A DNA stretch of 64,000 bases from positions 1 to 64,000 of IMG/VR virus record IMGVR_UViG_3300024999_000045; one strand, written 5' to 3'. Position 1 is the stretch's first letter. Each line of letters starts with the position of its first letter. Source of the stretch: a virus. Both the position numbers and the translations under genes were made by a program. Of the stretch, positions 1 through 7,193 are shown piece after piece. Below the pieces are notes generated by a model. That model made no database searches, had not been told where the DNA came from, and was given only the letters and a program-made list of their open reading frames with translations.

Positions 1-143
1 TAAGAGCATTAAAAACACTTACAAAGACTTATAAATATCTAATAATTAATTATAATTCGTTTGAATAAAAATTGGATAAATTAATAATTAGGTTATATTA
101 TCAATAATCAATAAAAGTAATAAATACAAGTTAATATAATAGT

Positions 144-444
144 TATAACAGAAGTTGATTCCAGCTTGACGAAAATTTCTATAACAGAAACTCCTGCAAG
201 GTTGACGAGTTTTTGAAAAATAAGTTATAACAGAAGCAGCTCCAGGTTTGAAAGATTTTAAAAAAAAATATTATAAATTGCTGCAAGATCAGGAATAAAA
301 ACAAAATAAAAACATATAATATAAATATAAAAACATTATAAAAAGTTGTTGACACACAAAAAATTATATGGTAAAATTAGTTATAAGTTAAAGAAACACA
401 TAAACACTATAACAGAAAAGGTTTTAAGGTCGACAGATTTTAAA
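144..444. repeat. Four degenerate direct repeats in the non-coding left end
   Basis: TATAACAGAA occurs at 144, 180, 226 and 408. Each copy is followed after roughly 10-15 bases by a form of CAGCTTGACGA, AAGGTTGACGA, CAGGTTTGAAA or AAGGTCGACAG and then a T-rich run. The first three copies are 36-46 bp apart; the fourth lies beyond a promoter. They could be operator sites, iteron-like sites or diverged promoter repeats. The rest of 1-491 is A/T-rich sequence in which I see no gene. Confidence 0.5.
349..377 (+). promoter_or_regulatory. Sigma-A type promoter of the leftmost operon
   Basis: TTGACA at 349-354 and TAAAAT at 372-377 are separated by 17 bp, with TG one base before the -10 (extended -10). 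It lies 115 bp upstream of the first gene, with the last TATAACAGAA repeat between promoter and gene. Confidence 0.7.
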
Positions 445-491
445 TTAATGGTTTATTTTATCAAATAAAAACATAACAACGGAGGTTTAAA

Positions 492-695
492 ATGAGCAAC
501 TTTAAAGGATCAGAATTAGAAAAAAGTATTATAACAAATAATGATATTAAAGGTTTGAAAAATGTTAAGTCATACACAGAAGGTGCGATTGAATTTCATA
601 CGTTGCATAATAAAGAAAATGAAATTATATTTTTTAAATCGGCTTTAAAATTAATAAATAGTAAAATTAAGAAATTAGATAAAATAAAAATATAA
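492..695 (+). CDS. Small protein of unknown function (67 aa)
   Basis: This is the first gene after the left-end promoter. The ATG follows GGAGGTTTAAA at 481, an ideal binding site and spacing. The product is Lys/Asn-rich with a basic C-terminus ending KKLDKIKI and has no membrane segment or recognisable motif. The next small gene follows after 19 bases, so the two are probably co-transcribed. Function unknown. Confidence 0.6.
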   Translation: MSNFKGSELEKSIITNNDIKGLKNVKSYTEGAIEFHTLHNKENEIIFFKSALKLINSKIKKLDKIKI

Positions 696-714
696 TTATA
701 AAGGAGTTTTTAAA

Positions 715-861
715 ATGTTAGATAAAGAAAAATTAATTAATTCTATGAATGAAAAAATCGAATTTTTAGAAGTAGAAAATATAAAAGATAGTTTATGTAA
801 AGCAAAAGAATTAAAAGAATTATTATATGTAATAAATAAAGGTTGTTTTGATATTAATTAA
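715..861 (+). CDS. Very small helical protein (48 aa)
   Basis: A 49-codon frame opens with ATG eight bases after AAGGAG. The product is charged and Leu/Glu/Lys-rich (EFLEVENIKDSLCKAKELKEL), with predicted helical character and one Cys near the middle. The stop codon runs directly into AAATAAAA, one half of the intergenic repeat common in this genome. The position and strong ribosome site support a real gene. Function unknown. Confidence 0.5.
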   Translation: MLDKEKLINSMNEKIEFLEVENIKDSLCKAKELKELLYVINKGCFDIN

Positions 862-932
862 ATAAAAAAAGACTTGTTTTAACTGATAACAAAAAGTAAA
901 ATTAAAATAAAAAATTAGAGGAGATTAAAATT

Positions 933-1250
933 ATGAATAAAAATTATACAAGTGAATTAAATATTAATTATAAAATGCAACAACAAGCAATAAAAGAAAT
1001 TTGCGAGGAATTAAATTTAATAGTCTTTTACCCAGATTATCATGCAGACAAAACAGACAAAAACACAGTTTTAATATATAAACAAAATGCAACGGAAAAC
1101 GATCCTTATATATGTCATTTTGAAAATACAGATATAAATAATAACTTTTCATATGATTGGTTAAATCATGGTAAAATTGATGTCAGAGGTTTAAATTTTA
1201 AAGAAAAAATAAAAGAATTTATAATATCTAAATTAGAGGAGAGTGTTTAA
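933..1250 (+). CDS. Unknown protein (105 aa)
   Basis: The start follows AGAGGAGATTAAAATT. The N-terminal half is helical (YKMQQQAIKEICEELNL) and is followed by a beta-rich aromatic section containing FYPDYHADK and YDWLNHG. No catalytic motif is recognisable. The next gene starts two bases after the stop, and that ribosome site (GAGGAGAG) lies inside this coding region, which indicates translational coupling. Confidence 0.6.
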   Translation: MNKNYTSELNINYKMQQQAIKEICEELNLIVFYPDYHADKTDKNTVLIYKQNATENDPYICHFENTDINNNFSYDWLNHGKIDVRGLNFKEKIKEFIISKLEESV

Positions 1251-1252
1251 AA

Positions 1253-1459
1253 ATGTTTGAAGATAAATTTTGTATTAAAGATAGTATTTTAGATAGTATT
1301 GATTTTGAGGAATTAATTGAAATGGTACAATGTAACGAAAAAATAATTAATGAATTTACTATAACAAAATGTTATAATGAATTATTAGAAATGAAGTTAG
1401 AAAATGCAAAAGAAATGTTTAAAAGTAATATGGAAAATATTTTAAAGGAGTGTATTTAA
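1253..1459 (+). CDS. Unknown acidic helical protein (68 aa)
   Basis: The ATG lies two bases after the preceding stop, with its ribosome site inside the upstream gene. The product is dominated by Glu, Met and Asn and is predicted nearly all helical (FEELIEMVQCNEKIINEF). It has three Cys without a zinc-site arrangement. Probably a cytoplasmic, partner-binding early protein; function unknown. Confidence 0.55.
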   Translation: MFEDKFCIKDSILDSIDFEELIEMVQCNEKIINEFTITKCYNELLEMKLENAKEMFKSNMENILKECI

Positions 1460-1460
1460 T

Positions 1461-1631
1461 ATGAATAATAAAGAGAGAATCGTAATGATGGAAAATAATC
1501 TCCGGGAGTCATATAACAAGCTACAAAGAAATGAAATAACAAGAGAGCAATATTCAGTTTTAAAAAATGATGTTGATAATAGAATTAAAGAAATTAAAGC
1601 AGAAATTAAGAAGGGTAAAGGTGAAAAATAA
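1461..1631 (+). CDS. Small helical protein (56 aa)
   Basis: The frame opens one base after the preceding stop, using AAAGGAG about 12 bases upstream. The product is Lys/Arg/Glu-rich and likely a helical hairpin (RESYNKLQRNEITREQYSVL). Its stop TAA shares its last base with the ATG of the following gene, a classic coupling arrangement. A very basic end (KAEIKKGKGEK) is compatible with nucleic-acid binding but does not prove it. Confidence 0.5.
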   Translation: MNNKERIVMMENNLRESYNKLQRNEITREQYSVLKNDVDNRIKEIKAEIKKGKGEK

Positions 1632-1843
1632 TGAATAATAAACTATTTACATTAAAAGAATTAGAGAAAATGGAAACAATTTCACAAGGACACATGGACA
1701 ATCTAAAATATCAAGATACAAACATTAAAATATGGTTATCAAGAATGACAATTGAAGATGGGGCAGAATATAACAATCAAGTTACAGTAGAAAATTATAT
1801 TAATAATGAATGGGTAACTGTATTAGAATATCAAGCATTATAA
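1631..1843 (+). CDS. Unknown protein (70 aa)
   Basis: The start overlaps the previous stop by one base. The N-terminal stretch (FTLKELEKMETISQGHMDN) looks helical. The C-terminal half (VENYINNEWVTVLEYQAL) looks like a small beta unit. No family is recognised. It ends the coupled cluster that begins at 933; a short hairpin follows the stop. Confidence 0.55.
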   Translation: MNNKLFTLKELEKMETISQGHMDNLKYQDTNIKIWLSRMTIEDGAEYNNQVTVENYINNEWVTVLEYQAL

Positions 1844-1845
1844 AG

Positions 1846-1864
1846 GCAAATGACTCTAATTTGC
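1846..1864 (+). terminator. Short hairpin after the first gene cluster
   Basis: GCAAAT at 1846-1851 pairs with ATTTGC at 1859-1864 across a 7-base loop, three bases after a stop codon. No U-tract follows (TAAAAATAT), so termination would be weak; it could instead be an mRNA end-protecting structure. Confidence 0.25.
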
Positions 1865-1926
1865 TAAAAATATAATAAAATTATAACAATACCAACATAA
1901 ACTATAACATAAAAGGGGAATATATT

Positions 1927-2088
1927 ATGGTAAAAGTAATTTCTTTAATTAATGGTGCTGGATTGACTAAAAATAATACTTATAATGCAATAGATTTTGT
2001 GAAGGGGATAGGTTTAACAGTTATAATTGAGGATAATGATGGTATCGAGCAAAGTTTAAGTCAGGGTAATTATTCAATAATAGAATAG
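1927..2088 (+). CDS. Small beta-rich protein (53 aa)
   Basis: A 54-codon frame preceded by AAAAGGGGAATATATT. The protein (MVKVISLINGAGLTKNNTY at the start, then DFVKGIGLTVIIEDNDG) looks like a small beta-barrel or SH3-like unit. No named family is recognised. It stands alone, with about 80 bases of A/T-rich sequence on either side. Confidence 0.5.
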   Translation: MVKVISLINGAGLTKNNTYNAIDFVKGIGLTVIIEDNDGIEQSLSQGNYSIIE

Positions 2089-2163
2089 TTATAACAAAAA
2101 TATAATAATAATTAAATAAAGTAATAGTTTTGTTTAAAAATATGAGCGCCTGGAGGGGTTAAA

Positions 2164-2286
2164 ATGCAAGATAAATGGTTAATAGTATTTACAAACGGAA
2201 AAACAGAAATAATGACTCATAAGATGGTTAAGTATTTTACAGATAAGTTTCCATCAATAGTAAAGAGTTGTGGGTTTATAGGTTAA
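2164..2286 (+). CDS. Very small protein (40 aa)
   Basis: The frame follows a strong GGAGGGG site at 2153. The product carries MQDKWLIVFTNGKTEIMTH, then a helical VKYFTDKFPSIVKSCG. The beta hairpin plus helix is reminiscent of small phage proteins of unknown role. It ends shortly before the next gene, whose ribosome site lies downstream of this stop. Confidence 0.45.
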   Translation: MQDKWLIVFTNGKTEIMTHKMVKYFTDKFPSIVKSCGFIG

Positions 2287-2324
2287 ACAAAATGATAATT
2301 ATATTGAGAATGGAGATTGATACT

Positions 2325-2495
2325 ATGAAACGCAGAACATTAAAAAATATGGATAAAGCTACTAAAATGATAGTAGAAAAAGGATATGATTGGAATACAG
2401 CAAATGAGATTGCAATACAATGTTTTGACCGATTAGAGCAAATAAAAAATGGTATGAACGTAGAATGGTTTATTAATAAAATTGCAATAAAATAA
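2325..2495 (+). CDS. Small basic protein (56 aa)
   Basis: The reading frame is open further upstream, from a TTG at 2268. The ATG at 2325 is preferred because TGGAGATTG lies about ten bases before it, while the upstream candidates lack a ribosome site. The product (KRRTLKNMDKATKMIVEKG onward) is helical, and the ANEIAIQCFDRLEQIKNGM region could form a helix-turn-helix-like pair. Function unknown. Confidence 0.5.
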   Translation: MKRRTLKNMDKATKMIVEKGYDWNTANEIAIQCFDRLEQIKNGMNVEWFINKIAIK

Positions 2496-2524
2496 ACATT
2501 TTAAATGAAAAGGAGAGATTAATT

Positions 2525-2830
2525 ATGAATAAAGTAGATATTAGTAAATTAACAAAAATACCTTTTAACAGTAGTCAATCAGATTTAGTTAAATATAATG
2601 GTGAAGATTTTGAAATTATTAGAGAGTTAGACATGGAAACAGAATATGATTTTGAGGGAATATATATGTTTGAGATTAAATTCTCAAATGGAGATATTAT
2701 TCAAGTATTTGATGATGAAATAGTTAAAAACTTCTTTATCTATAATGTTTGTGGAGAACAATTCAATGATGATTTTCTAGCAATAGATGGTGGAGAACAT
2801 ATTTGCCAAAAGTGTTTTGATAATAATTAA
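2525..2830 (+). CDS. Unknown protein with a C-terminal Cys cluster (101 aa)
   Basis: The start follows AAAGGAGAG. Residues 1-75 look like a compact alpha/beta domain with many acidic residues. The last 25 residues carry a Cys in NVCGEQF and a CQKC pair, a possible half-formed zinc site. The stop codon lies in a copy of the intergenic inverted repeat. Function unknown. Confidence 0.6.
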   Translation: MNKVDISKLTKIPFNSSQSDLVKYNGEDFEIIRELDMETEYDFEGIYMFEIKFSNGDIIQVFDDEIVKNFFIYNVCGEQFNDDFLAIDGGEHICQKCFDNN

Positions 2831-2869
2831 ATAAAAAATTGATTTTATCAAATAAAAGGAGAGATAAAA

Positions 2870-3286
2870 ATGGAATTTGAAGAAAAAATAATTAAACTAA
2901 CATCAATGAAGCCTAATGGTTTTAAGGAATTTGAAAAATGTGTATATAGTTTATTTGCCGAAGATGAAATATCAATGTCACAAATGAGAGATTGTTATAC
3001 AATAGGTTTTATAGGAAATAATGATAGTCTATATTATGATTGGTATAACAAAACATGGTCAGCAAGTGAAAATATAACAATATACACATCAAAAACTATA
3101 ACAGTAAAATTTATAGGAGCAGACAGTTGGGGCAGAAAAGTATATCAAAACATTGAAAGCAAAAGATTATACAAAGATCCTAAAAGTTTAAATTATTCAG
3201 GTTTACATACAACAGACAGTTTTGAAGGTGAGCCAGATTGTCCATTAAGAGAAGATTTAATTATAAATTATATTGAAGAAGATTAA
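2870..3286 (+). CDS. Unknown protein (138 aa)
   Basis: Strong ribosome site AAAGGAGAG. The protein is aromatic-rich and mostly beta-predicted (TIGFIGNNDSLYYDWYNKTW, ITIYTSKTITVKFIGADSWG). Its C-terminal part contains PDCPLREDLIINYIEED. The arrangement resembles a single globular domain, possibly ligand-binding, but no family is recognised. An intergenic repeat copy separates it from the next gene. Confidence 0.6.
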   Translation: MEFEEKIIKLTSMKPNGFKEFEKCVYSLFAEDEISMSQMRDCYTIGFIGNNDSLYYDWYNKTWSASENITIYTSKTITVKFIGADSWGRKVYQNIESKRLYKDPKSLNYSGLHTTDSFEGEPDCPLREDLIINYIEED

Positions 3287-3328
3287 ATGAAAAGACAATT
3301 TTAATTAAAAATTAAAAGGAGATAAAAA

Positions 3329-3523
3329 ATGGATATTATAACAACAGTAAAATGGGTTAATGGGAATGATAGTGCAAATGATTGTATTATAAGATATTGC
3401 AAAGAAAATAATATAGATTTTAGATATAACCATTACTTTAACTTAGAAATATTTATGAGAGGAGAATGGAAAGGCACAGATTATAAATGTAACGGTGAAG
3501 ATATGCAAATATTAATAAAATAA
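3329..3523 (+). CDS. Unknown protein (64 aa)
   Basis: ATG follows AAAAGGAGATAAAA. The sequence (TTVKWVNGNDSANDCIIRY, then YNHYFNLEIFMRGEWKGT) suggests an alpha/beta fold of about 60 residues with two scattered Cys besides one in DYKCNGED. No catalytic motif. Part of the run of short genes that share ribosome site and junction structure. Confidence 0.55.
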   Translation: MDIITTVKWVNGNDSANDCIIRYCKENNIDFRYNHYFNLEIFMRGEWKGTDYKCNGEDMQILIK

Positions 3524-3544
3524 TATAATAAAAGGAGAATTATA

Positions 3545-3712
3545 ATGATTAAAATATTAAGGATGAATAATAAAACTTATAAACATTTTTTAACACTAAT
3601 AAATGATGGTATAAATATTATTGGAAATGGCACAAATATTATAGTTGATGAAACATTAAATGATGATGATATAAGAACAGAATACAAAAATATTAATAAT
3701 TTAATACAATAA
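3545..3712 (+). CDS. Small protein (55 aa)
   Basis: A 56-codon frame with AAAGGAGAATTATA upstream. Isoleucine- and asparagine-rich, beta-prone (HFLTLINDGINIIGNGT, NIIVDETLNDDD). The stop is followed by AAATAAAA of the intergenic repeat and then a TATAACAATGGAGG start region for the next gene. Function unknown. Confidence 0.5.
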   Translation: MIKILRMNNKTYKHFLTLINDGINIIGNGTNIIVDETLNDDDIRTEYKNINNLIQ

Positions 3713-3761
3713 TTAAATAAAAGGACGAATTTATCAAAAAATATAACAATGGAGGTATATT

Positions 3762-4013
3762 ATGAGTAAAATTAAAGTATTTGAGTTTGAAGTGTGCAAT
3801 AGTGCAACATGGGACACAAAGGGATTGAGCCAGGAATGGTTAAAAAGATGTCAAGAAAGATTATTTAATATGAGCGACATAGAAAATACAATTAATGATT
3901 TTTTAAAAGATAAAAAATTAATAGATATTAAGATAAATAATGTAGATGTTAATTATCATAATAATGGTAGAACGAATACTATAAATTTAATATATACAAT
4001 ATTATTTGAATAG
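3762..4013 (+). CDS. Unknown protein (83 aa)
   Basis: Good ribosome site (AATGGAGGTATATT). The N-terminus, KIKVFEFEVCNSATWDTKG, includes a possible beta strand; the C-terminal half has DIKINNVDVNYHNNGRTNT and ends in a beta strand. The layout (beta, helix, beta-beta) is that of a small alpha/beta protein. Not recognised. Confidence 0.55.
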   Translation: MSKIKVFEFEVCNSATWDTKGLSQEWLKRCQERLFNMSDIENTINDFLKDKKLIDIKINNVDVNYHNNGRTNTINLIYTILFE

Positions 4014-4056
4014 AATAGATGTTTTACTAAAAGTTATAACAAGAAAGGGTTTAAGT

Positions 4057-4281
4057 ATGACAGTAAGTGAAATTATTAATAAAAAGTATAACAAATACGA
4101 TAAAAAAGATGAAGAAAATAAAAATTATAAAAGAAAATTTAACAATGATCAGATAAGAGAGATAAGAAATATATATGAAAATGAAACTGATAGCATTAGA
4201 GATATTGCAAAAATATATAATGTAAGCCCTGAAACAATTAGCAGAATAATAAATAATAAAAGTTATAAATATGTAGTTTAA
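4057..4281 (+). CDS. Small helix-turn-helix protein (74 aa)
   Basis: The frame extends upstream to 4006, but ATG 4057 follows AAGAAAGGG and is the best start. The C-terminal 45 residues form a resolvase/NUMOD-like helix-turn-helix: a helix in NDQIREIRNIYEN, then SIRDIAKIYNVSPETISRI as the two recognition helices, then NNKSYKYV. The same pattern occurs at the C-terminus of the HNH-type protein at 7194, so this may be the orphan DNA-binding part of a lost homing endonuclease, or a small regulator. A promoter follows directly. DNA binding is inferred from the motif. Confidence 0.65.
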   Translation: MTVSEIINKKYNKYDKKDEENKNYKRKFNNDQIREIRNIYENETDSIRDIAKIYNVSPETISRIINNKSYKYVV

Positions 4282-4295
4282 TTTGGAAATATTTG

Positions 4296-4324
4296 TTGAC
4301 ACAGTATAATTATAATAGTATAAT
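4296..4324 (+). promoter_or_regulatory. Sigma-A type promoter
   Basis: TTGACA at 4296-4301 and TATAAT at 4319-4324 with an exact 17-bp spacer, just after the HTH gene and 36 bp before the next start. Confidence 0.75.
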
Positions 4325-4359
4325 AAATCTATCTTATAACAGTAAAGGAGTTGAGCTTA

Positions 4360-4461
4360 ATGAAAAACTTAGAACAAATGAAAATATATTACTTAGATAG
4401 ATTGGAAAACCTAAGAATGAAAACAGAAGTGAAGTTAAAATTTGCAGAAATTAATCTATAA
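4360..4461 (+). CDS. Very small helical protein (33 aa)
   Basis: This 34-codon frame is the first after a consensus promoter and has AAAGGAG eleven bases before its ATG. The product is a single amphipathic charged helix (MKNLEQMKIYYLDRLENLR). The promoter and ribosome site make it plausible despite its size. It could alternatively be a leader for the zinc-ribbon gene downstream. Confidence 0.4.
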   Translation: MKNLEQMKIYYLDRLENLRMKTEVKLKFAEINL

Positions 4462-4485
4462 ATATAATAATATGAGGTGGATTAG

Positions 4486-4647
4486 ATGGGTTACTTTAAA
4501 TTAAAATGTAGTCAATGTGGCAGCACAGATATAGATTTTGGATTAAATAGTAATATAATAGTTTGCAATAGTTGTGGTAAAGGTGATGAAAATGTTGATG
4601 TTGCACTAATTGATACTAGCTGGACAGAGTGGATAGAAGAAGATTAA
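4486..4647 (+). CDS. Zinc-ribbon small protein (53 aa)
   Basis: ATG follows TGAGGTGGATTAG. Two CxxC knuckles, CSQC near residue 8 and CNSC near residue 27, form a complete four-Cys zinc ribbon. An acidic tail follows, ending SWTEWIEED. Such ribbons bind nucleic acid or protein partners; no specific target is evident. It is one of several zinc-ribbon microproteins in this genome. Confidence 0.65.
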   Translation: MGYFKLKCSQCGSTDIDFGLNSNIIVCNSCGKGDENVDVALIDTSWTEWIEED

Positions 4648-4698
4648 ACAAAATAAGGGTTTGATTGAAATAAAAATATAACGATAGGAGGAATAAAA

Positions 4699-4914
4699 AT
4701 GTTAGAGGATTTTAAAAATGAAATTGATATTGCAATAGGAAAATATGGAAACGATCATATTGATGTAGTAATTGAAGATAATAAAATTTATGGTATGTAT
4801 CATAGCGAAAATGATAGTTTTGGAGTAACAAAAGATTATATTATTAATGTAGCAGCGTATGAAGAGTTAGAAAAGTATTGTAATTTAAGAGATATTGGAC
4901 TTTGTGAAGATTGA
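4699..4914 (+). CDS. Unknown acidic protein (71 aa)
   Basis: Ribosome site ATAGGAGGAATAAAA. Alternating helix and strand (EIDIAIGKYGNDHIDVVIEDN, then IYGMYHSENDSFGVT), with an acidic end containing LRDIGLCED. No motif recognised. The stop lies in an intergenic repeat copy (TTGAATAAAACAGAAG). Confidence 0.55.
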   Translation: MLEDFKNEIDIAIGKYGNDHIDVVIEDNKIYGMYHSENDSFGVTKDYIINVAAYEELEKYCNLRDIGLCED

Positions 4915-4990
4915 ATAAAACAGAAGTTTCGTCTAAAATAAAGTTTGAGTTTAGATTAACCTAAAAATTATAACAGAGGAGGTATAACAG

Positions 4991-5137
4991 ATGGCAAGAT
5001 TTGTATTGGTTTGTGAATGTGATAGTGATGATTTTGAGCATATTAATGATGTAGATAGTTTTGTATGTATGAATTGTGGAAAAGTATATAATGAATCTGA
5101 AGCTGGAACGAATTTATTATATGAAGAAGAGGAATAA
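4991..5137 (+). CDS. Small Cys-rich protein (48 aa)
   Basis: AGAGGAGGTATAACAG precedes the ATG. The protein has CEC near residue 8 and CMNC near residue 26, giving four possible metal ligands in a shortened ribbon. The rest is very acidic, ending LLYEEEE. It probably binds a single zinc; partner unknown. It belongs with the similar protein encoded at 4486. Confidence 0.55.
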   Translation: MARFVLVCECDSDDFEHINDVDSFVCMNCGKVYNESEAGTNLLYEEEE

Positions 5138-5179
5138 AGATTAAATAAATTGAAGATTTTAAATAAAGGAGAATGAAAA

Positions 5180-5524
5180 ATGAAATTTGAAAATGTAAAT
5201 GAGTTAGCAAATGTATTAAGAACAAGAAGTCAGATACCTGGTCAGTATTTTGAAATTGATGATATTGTATTATTTAATGAATCAAACAATGAGGATTTAA
5301 TACATTATCATCAAGAGTATTCAGTTTACTGTTGGCATGGGGATAAAATATTAAAGAAAATCGAATCTATAACAGTAACAATGTACGAGTCAGACGAAGA
5401 ACTTGCAGAACAACTAGATCAGTTTATAAATGAAGAAATGGGATTTATATATGATAAAGAAATGACAATTGAACAGTTTGAGAAGTATAAACAAGATTTT
5501 GAGGAATTTGCTAGAAATTATTAA
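5180..5524 (+). CDS. Unknown acidic protein (114 aa)
   Basis: Start after AAAGGAGAATGAAAA. The first 65 residues look alpha/beta (VNELANVLRTRSQIPGQYF); the last 45 are helical and strongly acidic (YESDEELAEQLDQFINEE). No known family. It is the gene immediately upstream of the TnpB element, and the spacer after its stop includes AATGAATCTTTC, which is echoed as AATGAATCTTTT on the far side of the element. Confidence 0.6.
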   Translation: MKFENVNELANVLRTRSQIPGQYFEIDDIVLFNESNNEDLIHYHQEYSVYCWHGDKILKKIESITVTMYESDEELAEQLDQFINEEMGFIYDKEMTIEQFEKYKQDFEEFARNY

Positions 5525-5576
5525 ACAAAATGAATCTTTCGTTCAAATATTATAACAGATGGGGGGGGGTGAAATA

Positions 5577-6773
5577 ATGAAAAATTATAAAACAATATTA
5601 ATACCTGTAAAATGTTCAAAAGAAGAATTGCATATATTATTTCAATATAATAGATTATCGGCTCAAGTATGGAATTTGTGCTTAGAATTAGATAAAAAAT
5701 ATAAAGAAGAAAACAAAAAACATATATCTAACAATGATTTACAAAAACAAACTAAAAAATGTATAGAACTTCCTGCAAAGTGTATTCATCATGTTGTTCA
5801 TAAGTATTTATTTGCAAGAGATTCAATGTTTAAGAGTATTAAAGCAAAACACAAAAATAGCAACAAAGTTAAATTGCCTTATAGAACAAAAAAATATTTT
5901 ACTACTGGTTGGGATTATCAAAGTATTAAAACAGATTATAACAAAGGACTTATCCAACTTGTAAGACCAAAAATTAAAACTGAAAATGGGATTAAAAGGC
6001 AAGAAAGTATTAAATGTTATTCAAAGAATCTACCACAAAACATTAAAGAAGTTGAACTTATTTGGAGAAATAAATTATATCTAGCAATAAAATATCTCGA
6101 CAATACAGAATATCAACAAATACAATCAAACAATACTTCTGCAATAGATTTAGGTGAAATCCATGCTATAACATCTATTGATAATAATGGTAATGCAATT
6201 ATAATTACTGGAAGAAAACTAAGAAGTATAAAGTATTTAAGAAATAAAAATCAAGCTAGAATATATGAGAAGATGAGCAAATGTACTAAAGGTAGTAAAC
6301 AGTATAAAAAATATATTAGATCATTAGAAAAATTGAGAATTAAAACAGAAAATCATATTAAAGATGGTGTTCATAAAGTTAGTAAACATTATTTAGATTA
6401 TTGCTTAAATAATAATATTAATACAGTTTATTATGGAGATTTAGATAGTTGTACTAGAAATACAAGAAAGAAACACGTTACAAATACAAATGTAAGACAA
6501 AAACTATCTCAATGGAACTATGGCTTGTTAATGCAAATATTAGAAAACAAACTAAAACAATACGGAATTAAATTAATAAAAGTTAAAGAATATTACACGT
6601 CAAAGACCTGTCCTGAATGTGGTTGTTTGAATAAACCAAAGAAAAGAAATTATAAGTGCGATTGTGGGTACACTCAACACAGAGATATTGTTGGAAGTAT
6701 AAACATTCTTAATACGAATAGTAGTTATAGAATTAAAAAGTATAACAATAAAAAGTATCTACAAATTGCTTAG
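5577..6773 (+). CDS. tnpB: TnpB-type RNA-guided nuclease, RuvC-II glutamate missing at the usual place
   Basis: 398 aa, the usual TnpB length. TnpB proteins are RNA-guided DNA nucleases carried by IS200/IS605 elements. Visible parts: N-terminal helical region; RuvC-I Asp in AIDLGE (D191); a zinc finger with CPECG and CDCG; RuvC-III Asp in HRDIVGSINIL (D370). At RuvC-II, where most members have an (I/V)EDL motif, this protein reads YYGDL, so the catalytic Glu is Gly (residue 287). Some TnpB groups are reported with the Glu relocated; a candidate lies in QILENKLKQYG. Alternatively it is nuclease-dead. The chosen ATG follows the G9 tract; another ATG lies just before the tract at 5559. No tnpA is nearby. 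Confidence 0.85.
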   Translation: MKNYKTILIPVKCSKEELHILFQYNRLSAQVWNLCLELDKKYKEENKKHISNNDLQKQTKKCIELPAKCIHHVVHKYLFARDSMFKSIKAKHKNSNKVKLPYRTKKYFTTGWDYQSIKTDYNKGLIQLVRPKIKTENGIKRQESIKCYSKNLPQNIKEVELIWRNKLYLAIKYLDNTEYQQIQSNNTSAIDLGEIHAITSIDNNGNAIIITGRKLRSIKYLRNKNQARIYEKMSKCTKGSKQYKKYIRSLEKLRIKTENHIKDGVHKVSKHYLDYCLNNNINTVYYGDLDSCTRNTRKKHVTNTNVRQKLSQWNYGLLMQILENKLKQYGIKLIKVKEYYTSKTCPECGCLNKPKKRNYKCDCGYTQHRDIVGSINILNTNSSYRIKKYNNKKYLQIA

Positions 6774-6850
6774 GTATGAGTAGTAAATGCAGATGTTGAC
6801 TGCCACTAGAAATAGTGTAGCCTATGTAAATAGGAAAGGTTAGAATAATC
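6774..6850 (+). ncRNA. Probable omega-RNA-like structured region at the tnpB 3' end
   Basis: Immediately after the tnpB stop, three consecutive hairpins can be drawn: GCAG/CTGC (6789-6803), CACTA-GAAA-TAGTG (6804-6817) and CCTA/TAGG (6821-6834). The region is less A/T-biased than its surroundings. TnpB guide RNAs are known to arise from the 3' end of the gene and element. The guide would read into the flank beyond roughly 6850. Family assignment is inferred from position and structure. Confidence 0.5.
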
Positions 6851-6925
6851 ATTAACACAATGAATCTTTTATAATTTAAACTTTCAACAAAATAGGGATT
6901 TTACATAACATAAGGAGGATTTAAG

Positions 6926-7102
6926 ATGAACATTATAACAGAACATAAAACATTTAGCCCATATTGGGGCAAGATAGTACAGAAATCTAAGCCTGGTGAA
7001 ATGATTGACTATGTTGTATATAGTGGTAACATTGCATATTCAGGATTAGTAGACAAAGAAGTTGATAAGGAGTTGAGAAAAAGAATTAATATATTGGTTT
7101 AA
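6926..7102 (+). CDS. Small unknown protein (58 aa)
   Basis: ATG follows TAAGGAGGATTTAAG. The protein has an N-terminal aromatic patch (EHKTFSPYWGKIVQKSKPG) and a basic helical tail (KEVDKELRKRINILV). Composition matches the neighbouring small genes rather than the TnpB element. Not recognised. Confidence 0.5.
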   Translation: MNIITEHKTFSPYWGKIVQKSKPGEMIDYVVYSGNIAYSGLVDKEVDKELRKRINILV

Positions 7103-7141
7103 AATATAAAAATAATAATATGGAAATATATTAAATTTACA

Positions 7142-7170
7142 TTGACTTATATAAATGGTTAATGTAAAAT
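7142..7170 (+). promoter_or_regulatory. Promoter of the degenerate HNH gene
   Basis: TTGACT at 7142-7147, 17-bp spacer, TAAAAT at 7165-7170. The predicted transcript would start a few bases downstream, after the possible ATG at 7155, which favours the ATG at 7194 as the true start. Confidence 0.55.
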
Positions 7171-7193
7171 ATATACATGGTGGTGAGTTTTAT

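Larger units (their letters stand above)
5525..6850 (+). mobile_element. TnpB-only IS200/IS605-like element
   Basis: A tnpB gene followed by a structured RNA region, without a tnpA transposase. Approximate borders are inferred from the end of the preceding gene and from the last hairpin of the RNA region. Near-identical AATGAATCTTTN sequence lies on both sides (5529 and 6863), which may be a fragment of the pre-insertion junction. The element interrupts the small-gene train and is transcribed the same way. Exact ends cannot be fixed without an empty-site comparison. Confidence 0.5.

Noticed and set aside
144-444. CRISPR-like spaced repeats at the left end
   Set aside because: Only four copies, conserved over about ten bases, with irregular spacing and no cas genes.
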